Shown: in pieces, positions 1 through 7,736 of the stretch | Layout: every line of letters starts with the position of its first letter | How positions within the stretch are numbered: the stretch's first letter is position 1 | Assembly (NCBI GenBank): GCA_903822975.1 | Contig: CAIJRD010000012.1 | Span: forward strand, 310,001 to 374,000 | Source: an uncultured Sinobacteraceae bacterium | Lineage (GTDB): Bacteria > Pseudomonadota > Gammaproteobacteria > Nevskiales > Nevskiaceae | Direction: 5' to 3' | DNA length: 64,000 nucleotides | Translations under genes and position numbers: made by a program | Notes under the pieces: model-generated | Database searches by the model: none | What the model saw: only the letters and a program-made list of their open reading frames with translations | What the model was told of the DNA's origin: nothing

Positions 1-525
1 CTCGCCGCGCGTGCCGGGCTCGGTCACTGGGACGCCGCGGTCAACCGCGACCTCGGTCCCTTCGCGCAGCACTGTCTGGGTTGCCTGTCGCGCGCGCCGC
101 TCGCACATCGAAGCTATCACGCGCTGCCGGGACGCCTGCCCGGACGCGGCGCGCTGCAGACGCGGATCGAGCGCGCCGGCTACGCGCCGCTCAGCGTGTT
201 CGTCGTACATCTGGCGCTCAGCCGCGGCGCACGTTCGCGACAGCTGGCCTTTCTCGGCGAGCTGCTGGAGGACGCCGGCGATGCCGTGATCGTCGGCGAC
301 TTCAACTGTCAACCGCCGGAGCTGGAAGCGCATCCGGTCTTGCAGCGCCGCGGTGTGCGCGCCCTGAACCTCGGCGCGACGTTTCCGAGCTGGCGACCAC
401 AGCGCGCGATCGATCATCTGCTGCACACGCCCGATGTGGAAATCGTCGCCAGCCGCGTGCTCGATCTACGGCTGTCGGATCATCTGCCGATCGCGGCGGA
501 AATTCGCCTGAAGCCGCGCGCGTAA
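1..525 (+). CDS. Endonuclease/exonuclease/phosphatase-fold protein (3' part)
   Basis: The frame is open from base 1 and ends in a stop at 523-525, so the N-terminal part lies outside the window and 174 residues are visible. The C-terminal half of an endonuclease/exonuclease/phosphatase (DNase I-like) fold can be read: a VVHLALS strand, then VGDFNCQP, which carries the typical GDFN catalytic Asp/Asn, and near the end SDHLPI, which carries the catalytic Asp-His. Members hydrolyse phosphodiesters in nucleic acids, phospholipids or other phosphate esters. The substrate cannot be told from this fragment. No signal peptide can be judged because the start is missing. The convergent TetR gene lies about 110 bases downstream and gives no functional link. 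Family assignment is firm; the specific role is unknown. Confidence 0.8.
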   Translation, partial: LAARAGLGHWDAAVNRDLGPFAQHCLGCLSRAPLAHRSYHALPGRLPGRGALQTRIERAGYAPLSVFVVHLALSRGARSRQLAFLGELLEDAGDAVIVGDFNCQPPELEAHPVLQRRGVRALNLGATFPSWRPQRAIDHLLHTPDVEIVASRVLDLRLSDHLPIAAEIRLKPRA

Positions 526-635
526 TACCACAAGGCTTGACGCGTTCTTCGCCGACATCGGTTCGGAACACGTGATTCGAATCCCGATCGATCGATCTTC
601 ACGTGTAGCGCCGACGCCTCCGAGTCGAGACCGCC

Positions 636-1277
636 TCAAGCAGGATCGGCAAACACCGCGCTGACGCCGAGATAGCCGAGCGTGCGCGCCAGCCGATTGA
701 GGCCCGCGCGATCGAGACCACCAACCTCCCGAATGCAGTGGTCGACAATCATCGTGCACATCGTGTCGGCCATGTGATCGGTCGCGCCGGCGCGGCTGAG
801 CCCCTTCCTGCGCACAGCCGCGAGCGAGCGACGGCTCTGCGCGCACAAACGTTCCACCAGCTCCCGATAGATCGCGCCGACTTTCTCGTCGCTCGGCGCG
901 AGATCCGCGACCGCGGACAGGATCGCCTGATGCTTCTTGAAGGTGTGCACCATGCCGACCAGCGCCTCGCGCAGGTCGTCGGGTCGCGCGGCGGCGGCGT
1001 CACCGAACCAGGTGCCGCCGCTGTCGATGATCTCCTGCGCAATGTGACTCATCAGGCGCGCGACCAGCTCGCCCTTATCCTGAAAGTGGAGATAGAAAGT
1101 GCCGCGAGAAATGCCGGCGGCTTCCGCGAGTTGCTCGACCGAAAGCGTGCCGAAGCGTTGCCCGCGCTCGAGCAGCGCTTCCATTGCGATGAGCAAGCGA
1201 TCCTCGATCGAAAGCTTGGGCTGTTCGGCCCGGCGGGCACGCGCCGCGCGGGAGGGTCTGGAAACGATGGGTGGCAT
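636..1277 (-). CDS. TetR/AcrR family transcriptional regulator
   Basis: 213 residues, a normal TetR length. The N-terminal helix-turn-helix occupies roughly residues 25-70, with the recognition part VEQLAEAAGISRGTFYLHF followed by the usual DKGELVARL helix. The remainder is an all-helical ligand/dimer domain with no recognisable ligand signature. The ATG at 1277 precedes a basic N-terminal tail (PSRAARARRAEQPK); a start further in would cut close to the DNA-binding domain. The gene is divergent from the membrane operon at 1487-3206, and the intergenic region holds two inverted repeats (1304-1320 and 1321-1335) suited to binding by this dimer. It is therefore probably an autoregulated local repressor of that operon. 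This is inferred from layout; the inducer is unknown. Confidence 0.88.
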   Translation of the reverse strand: MPPIVSRPSRAARARRAEQPKLSIEDRLLIAMEALLERGQRFGTLSVEQLAEAAGISRGTFYLHFQDKGELVARLMSHIAQEIIDSGGTWFGDAAAARPDDLREALVGMVHTFKKHQAILSAVADLAPSDEKVGAIYRELVERLCAQSRRSLAAVRRKGLSRAGATDHMADTMCTMIVDHCIREVGGLDRAGLNRLARTLGYLGVSAVFADPA

Positions 1278-1303
1278 GAGTGGCAGGATAGTCCAAGGTA
1301 CGC

Positions 1304-1335
1304 ATGAACTCCATGTTCATTGTGTAATTGACACA
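1304..1335. promoter_or_regulatory. Two adjacent inverted repeats, candidate TetR operator
   Basis: ATGAAC-N5-GTTCAT (1304-1320) is directly followed by TGTGT-N5-ACACA (1321-1335). Both dyads are perfect and both have a five-base spacer. They lie 27 bases upstream of the TetR start and about 150 bases upstream of the divergent operon start. A TTGACA hexamer (1328-1333, plus strand) overlaps the second dyad and could be a -35 element. Operator function is inferred from position and symmetry. Confidence 0.5.
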
Positions 1336-1486
1336 CTGTTCATTTGCGTGTGATGCTCCGATCGTCGCTTACGGCAGCCGAATGCACAAAAAAGTGTATC
1401 GGGTCTGTGGCGGGAAAGAGCCTGGTCGCCTAGCGACGTGAAGCGCTTCGATCTCATTGATCCAATCGGTGCGGGGAGCACAGCCT

Positions 1487-2206
1487 GTGAACACGAAAAT
1501 CAAATTGCTTTGCGCTTGGTCGGGCCCTGCCCTGGCAGTACTGGCCACGGTGGGTCTCGCACTCGCGAATGTGCTTCCGGTTCCGCCGGCCGCGCATCTC
1601 GATCCGCATGAAATCGCGCAGTTCTACACGCAGTCCACCACGCGAACGCTGTTCGGATTCGCCCTCGCGAGTCTCGCACTGGGACTGATCTTTCCGCTGG
1701 TCGCGCTGATCGCAGTGCATATGGTGCGGATGGAGGGTCGCACGCCGCTGCTGACCTTCCTGCAGATGGTGACGGGCTCGGCAACCGGCGTGTTTCTGAT
1801 AGTTCCGATGATCATGATGGCGACCTGCGCGTTTCGGCCGGAGCGTTCACCCGAACTGATCCAATTGCTCAACGACTTCGCTTGGCTGATGTTCATTACA
1901 CCGCTTGCGCCGTTCTGCATTCAGAACGTGGCCATCGCCTTGGCCATCCTCAACGACCCCAGCCCGCAGCCGGTGCTGCCGCGTTGGGTGGCGTTCGGCA
2001 ATCTCTGGGTCGCGTTCCTGTTCGTGCCGAGCATCCTGCCGTACTTCTTCTACAGCGGTCCGTTCGCCTGGCAGGGAATCTTTGTGTTCTGGCTGGCCTT
2101 CATCGCCTACGCCAGCTGGGCGATCGGCATGGGACTCGTGCTGCGTCATGCCGTGCTGCGCGACGAGGCAGCGGTCACCATGACGCCAATGCACGCCGTG
2201 GCATGA
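1487..2206 (+). CDS. Polytopic membrane protein of unknown function, first gene of NorE/NorF-like operon
   Basis: 239 residues from the GTG at 1487, chosen because GGGGAG (1473-1478) sits 8 bases upstream; the frame also has a TTG at 1457 without such a site. The protein has about six hydrophobic segments, beginning with a signal-anchor near residues 7-27 (ALAVLATVGLALANVLPVPP), then segments near 55-80, 95-120, 130-155, 170-190 and 200-225. I do not recognise a family. The gene overlaps the next by ATGA (2203-2206), so the two are probably translationally coupled. Because the following genes resemble cytochrome oxidase subunits III and IV, it may belong to the same membrane complex or be under the same TetR control. 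That link is contextual only. Confidence 0.7.
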   Translation: MNTKIKLLCAWSGPALAVLATVGLALANVLPVPPAAHLDPHEIAQFYTQSTTRTLFGFALASLALGLIFPLVALIAVHMVRMEGRTPLLTFLQMVTGSATGVFLIVPMIMMATCAFRPERSPELIQLLNDFAWLMFITPLAPFCIQNVAIALAILNDPSPQPVLPRWVAFGNLWVAFLFVPSILPYFFYSGPFAWQGIFVFWLAFIAYASWAIGMGLVLRHAVLRDEAAVTMTPMHAVA

Positions 2207-2937
2207 GTCGGCCGCAGCCGCGCACCGAGCAAGCGCTGGATCTGCCCGACTTCCTGCAGGAGGTCGAGCAGATACGGTCGCCATCGACCCCAAATAAGAC
2301 GCGCGATACGACGCGCGATACGACCCGAGATCAGGCCGGCGATCAGACCCGCGACAAGGCCCCAGTCAAGTCGAGCGCCATCGACCGGACGTCGGTCGAA
2401 AGCGGCCTGTGGGTCTTCATCTTCGGCGACATGACATTGTTCGGCGCGTTCTTCACCGGGTTTGCGTGGCAGGCGCGTTCAGAACCGGCCGTCTTCGCAT
2501 CGTCCGCGAGCAAACTGTTGATCGGCATCGGCGGCGTCAACACGCTGGTGTTGCTCACCAGTTCTCTTTTCGTTGTTGCCGCCGTCCGTGCGATGCACGC
2601 CGGTGCACCTCGGCCAGCCGCGCGAGCGCTTGCAGCCGCGCTCGCCTGCGCGCTTTTATTCGCTGCGTTGAAGGTCACCGAATACCTCACCGAAGTCGGC
2701 GCTGGCTACACGCCGGCCACCAATCTGTTCTTCACCTTCTACTTCGTGCTGACCGGCATCCATCTGCTGCATGTGCTGATCGGCGCGGTTCTGCTGTTTA
2801 GCGCTTGGCGTGGCTTGCGCGCAGAGACACCGCGTGTGTCGTCGCGCTTCGTCGAGGGCGCAGGAATTTACTGGCACATGGTGGATCTGCTGTGGGTGGT
2901 GCTGTTCCCGCTGCTGTACATCTCGAGACTCGCGTGA
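2203..2937 (+). CDS. Cytochrome c oxidase subunit III-like protein (NorE type)
   Basis: 244 residues. The frame is open much further upstream, but ATG 2203 overlaps the previous stop and gives a sensible N-terminus. Residues 1-60 are hydrophilic and contain a TRDTTRDTTRDQ repeat encoded by a short DNA repeat near 2299-2360. From about residue 65 a five-helix heme-copper oxidase subunit III fold is visible: SGLWVFIFGDMTLFGAFF, TNLFFTFYFVLTGIHLLHVL and IYWHMVDLLWVVLFPLLYI are characteristic. NorE-like subunit III proteins accompany nitric oxide reductases or oxidases but are not catalytic. No subunit I gene lies in this window, so its partner is unknown. The stop overlaps the next gene (GTGA). 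The low-complexity N-terminal tail is unusual for the family. Confidence 0.82.
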   Translation: MSRPQPRTEQALDLPDFLQEVEQIRSPSTPNKTRDTTRDTTRDQAGDQTRDKAPVKSSAIDRTSVESGLWVFIFGDMTLFGAFFTGFAWQARSEPAVFASSASKLLIGIGGVNTLVLLTSSLFVVAAVRAMHAGAPRPAARALAAALACALLFAALKVTEYLTEVGAGYTPATNLFFTFYFVLTGIHLLHVLIGAVLLFSAWRGLRAETPRVSSRFVEGAGIYWHMVDLLWVVLFPLLYISRLA

Positions 2938-3206
2938 CCGCCTTCCTTCCCGGTCGCGTGTGGGCTGTGTGGCTGGCACTGGTGCTGGCCACGCTGTTCA
3001 GCTGGTGGGCAGCCGCCGGGCGACCATTCGAAAACACATCTGCGCAACTCGGTGCCGCGATCGTCATCGCCCTCGGCTTCGGCAAGGTCTGGTTGATCGG
3101 CATGCACTTCATGGATCTTCGGCAGTCGCCGCTGCTGCTGCGCCGAATCTTCAACATCTGGACGATGCTGGTTGGCGGCGTTCTCGTCGCACTCGTTTTG
3201 CTGTAG
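2934..3206 (+). CDS. Cytochrome c oxidase subunit IV-like small membrane protein (NorF type)
   Basis: 90 residues from the GTG at 2934, which overlaps the upstream stop (GTGA) and suggests translational coupling. Three hydrophobic segments (about residues 8-26, 36-55 and 70-90) and the central FGKVWLIGMHFMDLRQSP are typical of the prokaryotic COX4/NorF family, small non-catalytic subunits found next to subunit III-like NorE proteins. It is the last gene of the TetR-controlled trio. The frame is open back to 2805, but that extension reads through the subunit III gene in another frame and is not credible. No transcription terminator was seen after it; a dispersed repeat begins at its stop codon. 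Confidence 0.78.
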   Translation: MTAFLPGRVWAVWLALVLATLFSWWAAAGRPFENTSAQLGAAIVIALGFGKVWLIGMHFMDLRQSPLLLRRIFNIWTMLVGGVLVALVLL

Positions 3207-3336
3207 CCCGAACTCGGGCCGCGAGATTCGAAGACCGTTTCGATTCAGAGTCTTGAGTGCTGCGTTGCCTCTCAATGCAGCTGCCGCCGGGCAAGCGCGC
3301 TGAAACGTCAGTGACTCGGCTCAGCTACGAAAACAC
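3205..3336. repeat. Diverged dispersed intergenic repeat, copy A
   Basis: This segment begins at the NorF-like stop and resembles 4693-4873. The opening AGCCCGA-CT--GGCCG-GAGATTCG-AG block matches at about 24 of 29 positions, and the closing block (CTGCCGCC, then GACTCGGC and GCTACGAAAA) matches again. Copy B carries roughly 50 extra bases in the middle. The two copies are in the same orientation and bracket the O-methyltransferase gene. Nature of the element unknown. Confidence 0.5.
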
Positions 3337-3648
3337 CGCGACCGCACGCGGACGATCAAGCTGTTGAAGGCTTGCAATGGGTTGAAGCGGGCAAGCCACG
3401 CCGCCCCAGGGATGAGTGGCGGCAGCCTGCCCGAAGCGGCCATCCGAATCTCGACGCAGCCACCTGACTTGCCGTACTGTAATCGTGCCGTACCGTTTCT
3501 TGCCGTACTGTTATCGAGAACGCCGCAGAGCTTCTCCTTGCAAGTGATCAGCCGGTCGACCGCCGCGATAGTGCGCTCTTCATTGCCGCTATTCCGTAGG
3601 CCTGATCGGCGTTAGCTAACTCAAGACAATTAATCGCCGGGGACAGTA
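3337..3648. other. Intergenic region with iteron-like direct repeats upstream of methyltransferase
   Basis: No convincing gene. A short open frame at 3364-3615 has no family resemblance. Three direct repeats lie at 3469-3511: TTGCCGTACTGT (3469-3480), a variant GTGCCGTACCGT (about 3485-3496) and TTGCCGTACTGT (3500-3511), spaced 15-16 bases apart. This could be a multi-site regulator target for the gene starting at 3649. No clear promoter hexamers. Confidence 0.4.
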
Positions 3649-4674
3649 ATGAAAGGGCAACTCGATCCATCGCACATCATGCAAACCGCCACTGCATTTT
3701 GGGCTTCCAAGGTGTTGTTGACCGCGGTCGAGCTCGATTTATTCACGACGCTAGGAGACGGGCAGCAATCCGCTGCACAGCTCGGCAAGACGCTCGGCTT
3801 GCATCCCCGCGGCACGTTTGATTTCTTCGACGCGCTGGTGGCCTTGAAGTTTCTCGACCGGGATGGAGATGGTCGAGACGGGAAATACAAGAATACGCCC
3901 GAAACCGCAGCGTTCTTGAACAAGAAGAGTCCTGCCTACATCGGCGGCATGCCGGAGATGCTCAATTCGCGCCTGTTTGGATTCTGGAACAACCTCGGCA
4001 CCGCCTTGAAGACAGGGCAACCGCAAAACGAGGTGAAAAACGGCGGCGATTCGATATTTGAGACGTTGTACGCGAACCAGGATTCCCTGGGCGAGTTTCT
4101 CGATGCGATGACCGGTTTCCAGGCGGCAAACTTTACGCTGCTCGCGCAGAAGTTCGATTTCTCGAAATACAAAACCGTCGGCGATGTCGGCGGGGCCTTG
4201 GCCTTGCTGTCGAGAATTGTCGGCGCGCAGCATCCGCACCTGTCCTTCACCAGTTTTGATCTTCCACCGGTCGCGCCGCTCGCGCTTAAACAGATCAAAG
4301 CGGCCGGGATGGAACGTCGCATCACGCCGATTGCGGGAGATTTTCTAAAGGACGATTTGCCAAAGGCGGACGTCATCACGATGGGCAATATCCTGCACGA
4401 CTGGAATCTCGAGAAGAAGAAACTCCTGATCAAAAAGGCTTATGCCGCCTTGCCAAAAGGCGGCGCCTTGATCGCCATTGAAAACGTGATTGACGATGCC
4501 CGCAGGGAAAACGCGTTTGGCCTGCTGATGTCCTTGAACATGCTGATCGAGTTTGGCGACGCCTTCGACTACACGGCCGCCGAGTTCAGGGACTGGTGCA
4601 GCGAGGCGGGGTTTCAACGCTTCGATATGCATCCGCTGGCCGGCCCTAGCAGCGCCTTGGTTGCTTACAAATAA
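3649..4674 (+). CDS. Class I SAM-dependent O-methyltransferase (acetylserotonin/hydroxyneurosporene type)
   Basis: 341 residues, the usual length for this family. An N-terminal dimerisation/winged-helix region (about residues 10-100, with ATAFWASKVLLTAVELDLF and LGLHPRGTFDFFDALVAL) is followed by a Rossmann methyltransferase domain (about 165-340). The latter has the SAM motif KTVGDVGGALALL, an acidic SFDLPPV motif and the late GNILHDWNLEKKKLL motif, whose His is the usual catalytic base region. Substrates in the family are hydroxylated aromatics, polyketides or carotenoids; none can be assigned here. The gene looks richer in A/T and lysine AAA codons than its neighbours, stands alone and lies between two copies of a dispersed repeat, all consistent with acquisition. 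A start at ATG 3649 leaves a full N-terminal domain. Confidence 0.85.
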   Translation: MKGQLDPSHIMQTATAFWASKVLLTAVELDLFTTLGDGQQSAAQLGKTLGLHPRGTFDFFDALVALKFLDRDGDGRDGKYKNTPETAAFLNKKSPAYIGGMPEMLNSRLFGFWNNLGTALKTGQPQNEVKNGGDSIFETLYANQDSLGEFLDAMTGFQAANFTLLAQKFDFSKYKTVGDVGGALALLSRIVGAQHPHLSFTSFDLPPVAPLALKQIKAAGMERRITPIAGDFLKDDLPKADVITMGNILHDWNLEKKKLLIKKAYAALPKGGALIAIENVIDDARRENAFGLLMSLNMLIEFGDAFDYTAAEFRDWCSEAGFQRFDMHPLAGPSSALVAYK

Positions 4675-4692
4675 GCGATCCAAGCTTGCCGA

Positions 4693-4873
4693 AGCCCGAC
4701 CTTAGGCCGGGAGATTCGGAGCGTCGGCGACAGAGATACGTCGTCGGAGTTGCTGCGACAAAGATCCGGCGACCGTCGTGATTCTGGGGCTTCGCTAGTG
4801 CGTTGACCGCTTTGCGCCTGCCGCCAGGCACGCCCTCTGACGAGGTTGGCGAGTCGGCTTTGCTACGAAAATA
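4693..4873. repeat. Diverged dispersed intergenic repeat, copy B
   Basis: Direct-orientation partner of 3205-3336. The two share an AGCCCGA...GAGATTCG block at the start and a CTGCCGCC...GAGTCGGC...GCTACGAAAA block at the end. It lies between the methyltransferase stop and the LysR gene end. The rest of 4675-4972 has no recognisable gene. Confidence 0.5.
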
Positions 4874-4972
4874 GTTCTGCTGAGCGCGAGCGTTCTACGG
4901 AAAGAAACGGCTACGCCACTCAGAGTTAAGGAGGGTTGCAGCATGCAGCCCATCGCCGTCGTTCATGGCCGC

Positions 4973-5881
4973 TCATCCGCGGCTCTGCTGATCGCGATGA
5001 GCGTGCTCGCTGAAATAGTCGCAGACGAAGGCGACGAACGCGCTGACCTTGGGGCTTACCAGTCGATGCGATGCATGCAGCACCCAGGCTTCGGTCACGG
5101 GCGCGGTCGACAAGCCCCAACTGACTAATCGGCCCGACGCGAGCGCGTCGAGCGCGATCGTGCGCGGGATCATCGCAGCGCCCGCACCGGCCAAGACGGC
5201 GTCGCGAATCGATAGTGGCGATGCGAGGCGCAGCACTGCCTGAGGATGGAACACCGTCTCCTGCCCGCGCGCCTCGTCCGTTACGTGCCAGGTTTCGTGC
5301 GGCGGCCCTCCCGTGCGCATGACGGCGGGGAAACGGGCAGGCGAATCGGGTGTGCCGGTGGCCGGTCGCGGCAAGCCCGGAGGCGCCACCAGTATCTGCC
5401 GGTTACGCAGAAAGCATCGCCCCACGAGTTCGGTGTCGGGGCGTGGGTTGGCGCGGATGACGACGTCGATTTCGTCGGCAACGAGATCGACGAACCGGTC
5501 GTCGACGGCGACTTCCAGCAGCACCTTCGGATAGGCGGACAGAAACGCGGCTGACAAGGCGCCCAAACTCGTTTGCGCAAACAACAAGGGCACGCTGACC
5601 CGCAGACGGCCGCTGGGTCCGCCCAGTCCGGCTTTGATGTCCTGCAGCGCTTCCGTGATCTCGCCGAGGTGAGCGCCGGTGCGCGCATGCAGGGCGATGC
5701 CTTCGTCGGTCAGCCGCAGCGTGCGCGAGCCTCGCTCGATCAGGCGAATTCCCAGGCTTTCCTCAAGATCACGCACGCGACGCGACAGGGTCGCCTTGGA
5801 TTGGCCGCTCGCTCGGCTGGCGCGGCCAAAGCCGCCGTTGGCGGCGACGAGGTTGAAATCGGCGAGCGCATGCAGGTTCAT
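4973..5881 (-). CDS. LysR family transcriptional regulator
   Basis: 302 residues from the ATG at 5881 (MNLHALADFNLVAANGGFGR). The frame runs on to 6013, but residues upstream of this methionine are not LysR-like and would cover the divergent promoter. The winged helix-turn-helix occupies about residues 5-62 (FGRASRASGQSKATLSRRVRDLE), with the typical RLIERGSRTLRLTDEG wing. The C-terminal two-lobed effector domain begins near 90 (GRLRVSVPLLFAQ). It belongs to the DsbM/CrgA-like branch common beside oxidoreductase genes. It is divergent from the NmrA-like gene at 6043, and a T-N11-A dyad at 5935-5949 lies between the two. It therefore probably controls that gene, perhaps as an activator responding to a quinone or electrophile. 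That last step is inference. Confidence 0.9.
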   Translation of the reverse strand: MNLHALADFNLVAANGGFGRASRASGQSKATLSRRVRDLEESLGIRLIERGSRTLRLTDEGIALHARTGAHLGEITEALQDIKAGLGGPSGRLRVSVPLLFAQTSLGALSAAFLSAYPKVLLEVAVDDRFVDLVADEIDVVIRANPRPDTELVGRCFLRNRQILVAPPGLPRPATGTPDSPARFPAVMRTGGPPHETWHVTDEARGQETVFHPQAVLRLASPLSIRDAVLAGAGAAMIPRTIALDALASGRLVSWGLSTAPVTEAWVLHASHRLVSPKVSAFVAFVCDYFSEHAHRDQQSRG

Positions 5882-5934
5882 AGATGTTCCACAAATGAGA
5901 CGACACGTCCATTTTATCGAGTCTATGCGGCGAA

Positions 5935-5949
5935 CTAGAGACGGTCTAG
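5935..5949. promoter_or_regulatory. T-N11-A LysR-type box between divergent genes
   Basis: CTAGA-N5-TCTAG is a perfect dyad whose T (5936) and A (5948) obey the T-N11-A rule for LysR-type recognition sites. It is 54 bases from the LysR start and 94 bases from the NmrA-like start, the usual place for a recognition binding site. Function inferred from rule and position. Confidence 0.55.
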
Positions 5950-6042
5950 CCTGCAGTACCGGGATCACCGACGCGCCGCCCCAGCGGGCCGTCAGCGACG
6001 AAATCCCGATCAACTGGCTGCAGTACGCATTAGGAGTCGAAC

Positions 6043-6918
6043 ATGTCCATCCTCATCACTGGTAGTACCGGCCGCATCGGCGGCCAGGTTGTCACCCAAC
6101 TCGTCGCGAACGCTGTCGCCGTTCGCGCGCTCACTCGCTCACCAGAAAAGGCCGCTTTCAGCGCCGGGGTCACCGCTGTGCGCGGCGATCTGCTGGACGC
6201 CGACGCGATGCGCGCAGCGCTGGCGGGTGTGGACACGCTGTTTCTGCTCGTCAGCAACGCGCCCGACGAGCTGACCCAGGCGATCAACACGCTTGGGCTG
6301 GCGAAAGAAGCAGGCGTCAAGGGCATCGTCTATCTGTCGGTTACCCGCAGTGCCGAGTACAGCGACGTTCCGCACTTCACCGCCAAGCACGCCGTCGAAC
6401 GGATGATCGAAACGATGGACCTGCCCGCAACCGTGCTACGACCGTCTTACTTCATCCAAAACGATGCGATGCAGAAAGAGCCGTTGACCCGTGCCGGGCT
6501 CTACGCGTCGCCGATTGGCGACAAAGGTGTATCGATGGTCGACACACGCGATATCGCCGACGCTGCTGTGATCGAACTGTTGCGTCGCGATCGAGCGTCG
6601 GGACCGCTGCCGCGCGTTACCTACGAATTGTCCGGGCCGGATGCGCTCACGGGTGCTTCGCTGGCGAAGCTCTGGGCGGAGGTGCTGGGTCGCGAGGTTC
6701 GTTACGCAGGCGGCGATCTCGACGCGTTTGAGAAAGCCATCAAGAGCAGAGCGCCGGCCTGGCTGGCGTACGACATGCGCGCCATGATGCGCCGCTATCA
6801 GAGCGACGGCGCGGTGGCCACACCCGGCGACATCGAACGCCTGACCACCTTGCTCGGCCACGCGCCGCGTAGCTACCGCGACTTCGCGATCGAGACCGCG
6901 CGCAGCTGGCAGGCGTAA
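6043..6918 (+). CDS. NmrA-like/atypical short-chain NAD(P)H reductase (QOR2/YtfG-like)
   Basis: 291 residues. The N-terminal Rossmann motif ITGSTGRIGGQVV (residues 4-16) binds NAD(P)H. The strand ending in ALTRSPEKA fits NADP selectivity, and DTLFLLVSNAP, YLSVTRS and ATVLRPSYFIQN follow in the order seen in NmrA/YtfG-type atypical SDRs. The usual YxxxK catalytic pair is replaced, as in this subfamily. Members reduce quinones or act as redox sensors. The gene is divergent from a LysR regulator with a T-N11-A box between them, an arrangement common for electrophile-responsive reductases. It is followed after about 60 bases by a small hypothetical gene that may be cotranscribed. Substrate unknown. 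Confidence 0.87.
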   Translation: MSILITGSTGRIGGQVVTQLVANAVAVRALTRSPEKAAFSAGVTAVRGDLLDADAMRAALAGVDTLFLLVSNAPDELTQAINTLGLAKEAGVKGIVYLSVTRSAEYSDVPHFTAKHAVERMIETMDLPATVLRPSYFIQNDAMQKEPLTRAGLYASPIGDKGVSMVDTRDIADAAVIELLRRDRASGPLPRVTYELSGPDALTGASLAKLWAEVLGREVRYAGGDLDAFEKAIKSRAPAWLAYDMRAMMRRYQSDGAVATPGDIERLTTLLGHAPRSYRDFAIETARSWQA

Positions 6919-6980
6919 TTGGCAGACGTGTGTACGTGAACGCCGACCACTCGAAGTTTTCAACGCCGCAGGAGATCGTC

Positions 6981-7379
6981 ATGACGCCCACTCAGTCGAA
7001 ACAGGTGCTGTTCATCGGCCAGCAGCCAGAGACCGTTGATTTCTCGGACCCGGCGCTGCCGCCGGGATTTGATGCGTCGAAGATCCACGCGGGCATCGCG
7101 GTCGGAATGCAGCAGATGGCCGATCGCGGTTGGACTGCGGAACTCTGCCTGGTACCGCCGGATGCGTCGGCGGGCGAAAGGGTGACGCGGCAACTCGCCA
7201 CCAAGCCCTACGATTGCGTCGTGATTGGCGGCGGCATCCGCATCCCGCCGAAGAGCCTGTTGTTGTTCGAGAACCTGGTGAACGCCGTGCACAGGGCTGC
7301 ACCGCAGGCAGCAATTGCGTTCAACACCACACCTCAGGACACGGCGGGTGCCGCAGCGCGATGGCTTGAAAGGAGCTGA
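6981..7379 (+). CDS. Conserved small Rossmann-like hypothetical protein
   Basis: 132 residues from ATG 6981, chosen because AGGAG lies at 6970-6974, about 6 bases upstream; the frame extends to a GTG at 6930 without a site. The sequence alternates strands and helices: KQVLFIGQQPETV at the start, KPYDCVVIGGGIRIPP near residue 75, AIAFNTTPQDTAGAAARWL at the end. It has no metal or nucleotide motif I can name and no signal peptide, so it is probably cytosolic. It follows the NmrA-like reductase closely and may share its transcript and regulator. Function unknown. Confidence 0.65.
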   Translation: MTPTQSKQVLFIGQQPETVDFSDPALPPGFDASKIHAGIAVGMQQMADRGWTAELCLVPPDASAGERVTRQLATKPYDCVVIGGGIRIPPKSLLLFENLVNAVHRAAPQAAIAFNTTPQDTAGAAARWLERS

Positions 7380-7736
7380 ACACGCGATCGCGTCAAGCCA
7401 TCACCCGGCGCGCTGCAAGATGTGCGGTCGTTTCAAGAGACGGCGAGAACAGCAGCTTTTGCTCATGGCGGAGCTTGGCAACTCCGAAGATTCGTCGATG
7501 ACTCGCGCGGCCGCGACCGATGATTAACGTAGCGACTGCAGACGCGCCTCCGATCTGTTCATTACTCGCCAACCCGCTCGCCGGCCTCCATTCTTGTCGG
7601 CGATCGAGCGGCTTCGACCAGACGAAACTGATTCCACGAAACACGACGGACAAGATGATCAATGCTGCCTGCGATCAATCTTGCAGGAGCCGCGTTGCGC
7701 CTGTGCAACGCGGCTTGCACTGAACCAACGCGAACG
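7380..7736. other. Intergenic region between convergent genes
   Basis: No gene supported. Open frames at 7315-7527 and 7520-7723 lack family resemblance. The region separates a plus-strand gene from a minus-strand thiolase and contains one strong hairpin (7689-7714). Confidence 0.4.
7689..7714. terminator. Hairpin between convergent genes
   Basis: GCCGCGTTGC (7689-7698), a 6-base loop and GCAACGCGGC (7705-7714) form a perfect 10-bp stem. It has no long T-run on either side, so intrinsic termination would be weak. It lies 22 bases past the thiolase stop (minus strand). Confidence 0.4.

Noticed and set aside
3364..3615. Small 83-residue gene
   Set aside because: No ribosome site, no family look, and it runs through the iteron-like repeats.
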